Shown here: one piece after another, positions 22,101 through 23,004 of the stretch | Layout of the letters: every line of letters starts with the position of its first letter | Position numbering within the stretch: position 1 is the first letter of the stretch | Assembly (NCBI GenBank): GCA_003457135.1 | Contig: DMSQ01000056.1 | Location: 4,554 to 27,557 of the forward strand | Direction: 5' to 3' | DNA length: 23,004 bases | Source of the DNA: Prolixibacteraceae bacterium | GTDB lineage: Bacteria > Bacteroidota > Bacteroidia > Bacteroidales > Prolixibacteraceae | Program-made: the position numbers and the translations under genes | The notes under the pieces: model-generated | What the model was told of the DNA's origin: nothing | Databases searched by the model: none | What the model saw: only the letters and a program-made list of their open reading frames with translations

Positions 22101-22874
22101 ACACTTTCCGATCAGCTCATTCAAATCAAGCTGGATGAACTGTCCAAAAAACAGGAAATCGGTGACGCTGTTTTCTCTGCTGCAAATTCATTGTTTAGTG
22201 GACTTGCCGAACTGGCCGGAAAAGAAACCGCCCTGGGGAAAGCCTTGTTTCTTTTTCAGCAGGCCGCAGCCATTGGTCAGGTCATATTTAATACTGCCAT
22301 TGCCAATGCCAAAGCGGTAGCCCAATTTCCATTAACACTCGGAATGCCCTGGGTAGCTATCAATACGGCCAGTGCAGTTGGAAGTATTGCTTCAATCGTT
22401 GCTCAGTCAATCGCCAGTTTCTCACAACCTAAAGGTTATGCCAAAGGTGGATACACTGGCCCGGGAGGGAAGAATGAACCAGCCGGGGTAGTCCATAAAG
22501 GAGAATATGTCATCCCTGCATCTATGCTGAAAAATCCACAAATAGCGCAAATGGTCGCCGGATTGGAAAATTTCCGGAAAACACGATACACCATAACTCC
22601 GGGAGCAGTTCAGGCCAGTAAATCCAGAGGTTTTGTATCCGGAGGTTACACCACTGATGTAGGAAACAGTTCAAATTCGGGTATCAATGGATTTATGGAA
22701 AACCTTTCGGCTTTTAGGTCAAATGATCAACAGCAAAATGAGATTCTGTCAGCTTTGGCAAATGCCGTAGCTGATTTAAAAAAATGGAATCCTTCAATTT
22801 CAATCGAGGCATACGAACGCAAACGGGAACAGTACCGGAAAACGACAAACAGCGGTCTAAAAGGCCTCCCCTAA
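19152..22874 (+). CDS. Phage tail tape measure protein
   Basis: The 1240-residue protein is a tape measure of the TP901-like type. The N-terminus is a coiled coil; LSALTGLAGKDLEWLGETAK and later AGEIPYLTVGFEKAGTTASL form the conserved tape measure core (about residues 110-290). Hydrophobic segments lie near 85-108 (FSMVTAFLASTVAMVMGIKQ), 418-440, 499-520 (NPIGLFVGLIVAAGTAMYFY) and in two blocks near 1025-1090. A long charged coiled-coil part (about 530-1000) lies between. The C-terminal motif KGGYTGPGGKNEPAGVVHKG followed by EYVIP is typical. The protein sets tail length and helps channel DNA through the cell envelope. With about 0.15 nm per residue the tail would be near 185 nm long, an estimate that assumes a fully helical ruler. 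It is preceded by leader repeat 2b. Confidence 0.93.
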   Translation: MATSYNRRINLYINGTQVTNDIASIRAEMNKTINTQARMTLGSKEYYAEASKIKHLKGILDQHRQDIGQIENKWSMRNIGRLFNDYFSMVTAFLASTVAMVMGIKQIIQTYNDFEERLDNLSALTGLAGKDLEWLGETAKQMSIDTLEGGIRVTQSAQQIVDAFTKVGSARPELLKNKEALVAVTKEAIILADAAKIDLQPAIEGLTMVMNQYNVSADQARRIINVLGAGSKAGAGEIPYLTVGFEKAGTTASLAGLSIETLAATLETLAPRFSQPEIAGRGLRGMLLRLQTGADDTNPAIVGMTTAVENLGKKMLSPQEKLKMFGLENINVANTLITNVEELKRYEKALTGTNVAIEQAAINTDNNNARLAQARNRLNVMSIELGEKLAPALTISTSGLSYFVKALSIMTDFISRNKVLLLTLIYSFTAYSIAVKVTALWEARLNKEKLSSIMIGKLQALAYNAQFAAIALYNVGVALLRGNLAAATIQFRAFSAAMMANPIGLFVGLIVAAGTAMYFYSQKLTAAQKAQLMMNDLNVEAKKRIVEEKLAIEDLLATARNRKLSDDIREQAISEMYKLAPRTLGNIQLENIFTKQTTQSIKAYIRALEQKAFAQAAQEKLVDVEKELIDLSSGKGAEVSFWQGLGNGILSFGNAAIASGRNANTAFNNLTEKQKALVLQKEKLLLITRKQKEEDAISGEGGGDGIDVILDMVRAKELELEVAEKMPRSTEAEIVARNKSIEAIQKEIDRLNQLGTTKEGSADGSNSDAVKKRITVAEAAHNAEIAAIKKRNLEGLSTEDQYKGELLAQEIKFLNSKMKIYKKGSKEYEEAYAQSLGKQVETEKTVKDLLEKAQKELADAKVDNLKEGIQKLKAAEENRWKDELVGLKKQLLDKTDLKEQEVALNDTINKTIQEKTTAHLKIMGDLARAENEQRIMDAALIRQAKSTTDEEDFAAQRDLAQANYQQELIDAQGNAAKIATAERTLSDQLIQIKLDELSKKQEIGDAVFSAANSLFSGLAELAGKETALGKALFLFQQAAAIGQVIFNTAIANAKAVAQFPLTLGMPWVAINTASAVGSIASIVAQSIASFSQPKGYAKGGYTGPGGKNEPAGVVHKGEYVIPASMLKNPQIAQMVAGLENFRKTRYTITPGAVQASKSRGFVSGGYTTDVGNSSNSGINGFMENLSAFRSNDQQQNEILSALANAVADLKKWNPSISIEAYERKREQYRKTTNSGLKGLP

Positions 22875-22911
22875 CCCGTCCCTGCCCGAAGCAGGCGGGC
22901 ACAGGAGGGGA
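22865..22911. repeat. REP-like palindromic element after the tape measure gene
   Basis: CCTGC-CCGAA-GCAGG forms the inner hairpin. CCCCT at the tape measure stop can pair with AGGGG at the right end. It resembles the other G/C-rich elements in the phage half and may end the tape measure transcript. Confidence 0.5.
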
Positions 22912-22966
22912 ATGTTGTCCTTTCAATCAGCATATACGCAACCGATATTTGATTAAAATATCCAAC

Positions 22967-23004
22967 ATGAATATTCAATTCAAAATATATTCCAGATTGC
23001 TTGG
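22967..23004 (+). CDS. Possible start of the next phage gene (3' partial)
   Basis: ATG at 22967 opens MNIQFKIYSRLL and stays open to the right edge. It lies 92 bases after the tape measure stop, where a distal tail gene is expected. Twelve codons are too few to identify a family or to exclude chance. Confidence 0.3.
   Translation, partial: MNIQFKIYSRLL

Noticed and set aside
1..23004. CRISPR array, tRNA or rRNA gene, integrase or complete insertion sequence
   Set aside because: No regularly spaced direct repeats, no tRNA-like or rRNA stretches, and no recombinase or transposase motifs were seen on either strand.

Overview
The window looks like a Bacteroidota chromosome or mobile element. 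Evidence: A+T-rich DNA, protein families typical of that phylum, no clear Shine-Dalgarno sites before most genes, and a phage module of Bacteroidota type. All genes read on the + strand. It has two halves: a type I restriction-modification (RM) locus loaded with other defence genes (1-11835) and a phage structural module (about 11960-23004).

Defence half. The left edge cuts into a tightly packed operon: an AbiEi-like winged-helix protein (partial), an AbiEii-like nucleotidyltransferase, the type I specificity subunit HsdS (1532-2830), a winged-helix/nucleotidyltransferase fusion (2833-3522), a SPARTA pair (TIR-APAZ 3620-5014 and short prokaryotic Argonaute 5004-6521), a DUF2188 protein (6632-6865) and a DUF3800 protein (6939-7685). 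A terminator closes this run. After about 200 bases with strong secondary structure comes full-length HsdR (7913-11140), overlapping a YgjP/SprT-like metallopeptidase by one base. HsdM is not in the window and is expected to the left.

The most interesting pattern in this half is that the hsdS 3' end (coding EQKKGMMQVLLTGK...) recurs as three short degenerate remnants, at about 3531-3596, 6538-6624 and 6854-6918. Each ends in an in-frame stop and is followed within 7-23 bases by the start of the next cargo gene, just as the intact hsdS end is followed after 2 bases by its own cargo gene. The locus therefore reads as tail-cargo-tail-cargo-tail-cargo-tail-cargo-terminator. This suggests that defence genes were added one at a time at the 3' end of hsdS, each arriving with the end of a different hsdS allele.

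Phage half. In order: a short RadC-like JAMM protein, an N6-adenine methylase-like protein without a visible catalytic (D/N)PP(Y/F) motif, two small unknown proteins, a portal-like protein, a DUF6712-like protein, three unknown head-tail or tail proteins and a 1240-residue tape measure protein. No terminase, capsid or integrase is visible. The first three genes each end in a compact intrinsic terminator, and the early genes are separated by recurring leader blocks. One leader family precedes the RadC-like and 124-residue genes. A second, ending in a G-quadruplex-capable run just before the start codon, precedes the 93-residue gene and the tape measure gene. REP-like hairpins lie in these leaders, around a tiny remnant ORF at 16024-16053, and after the tape measure gene.
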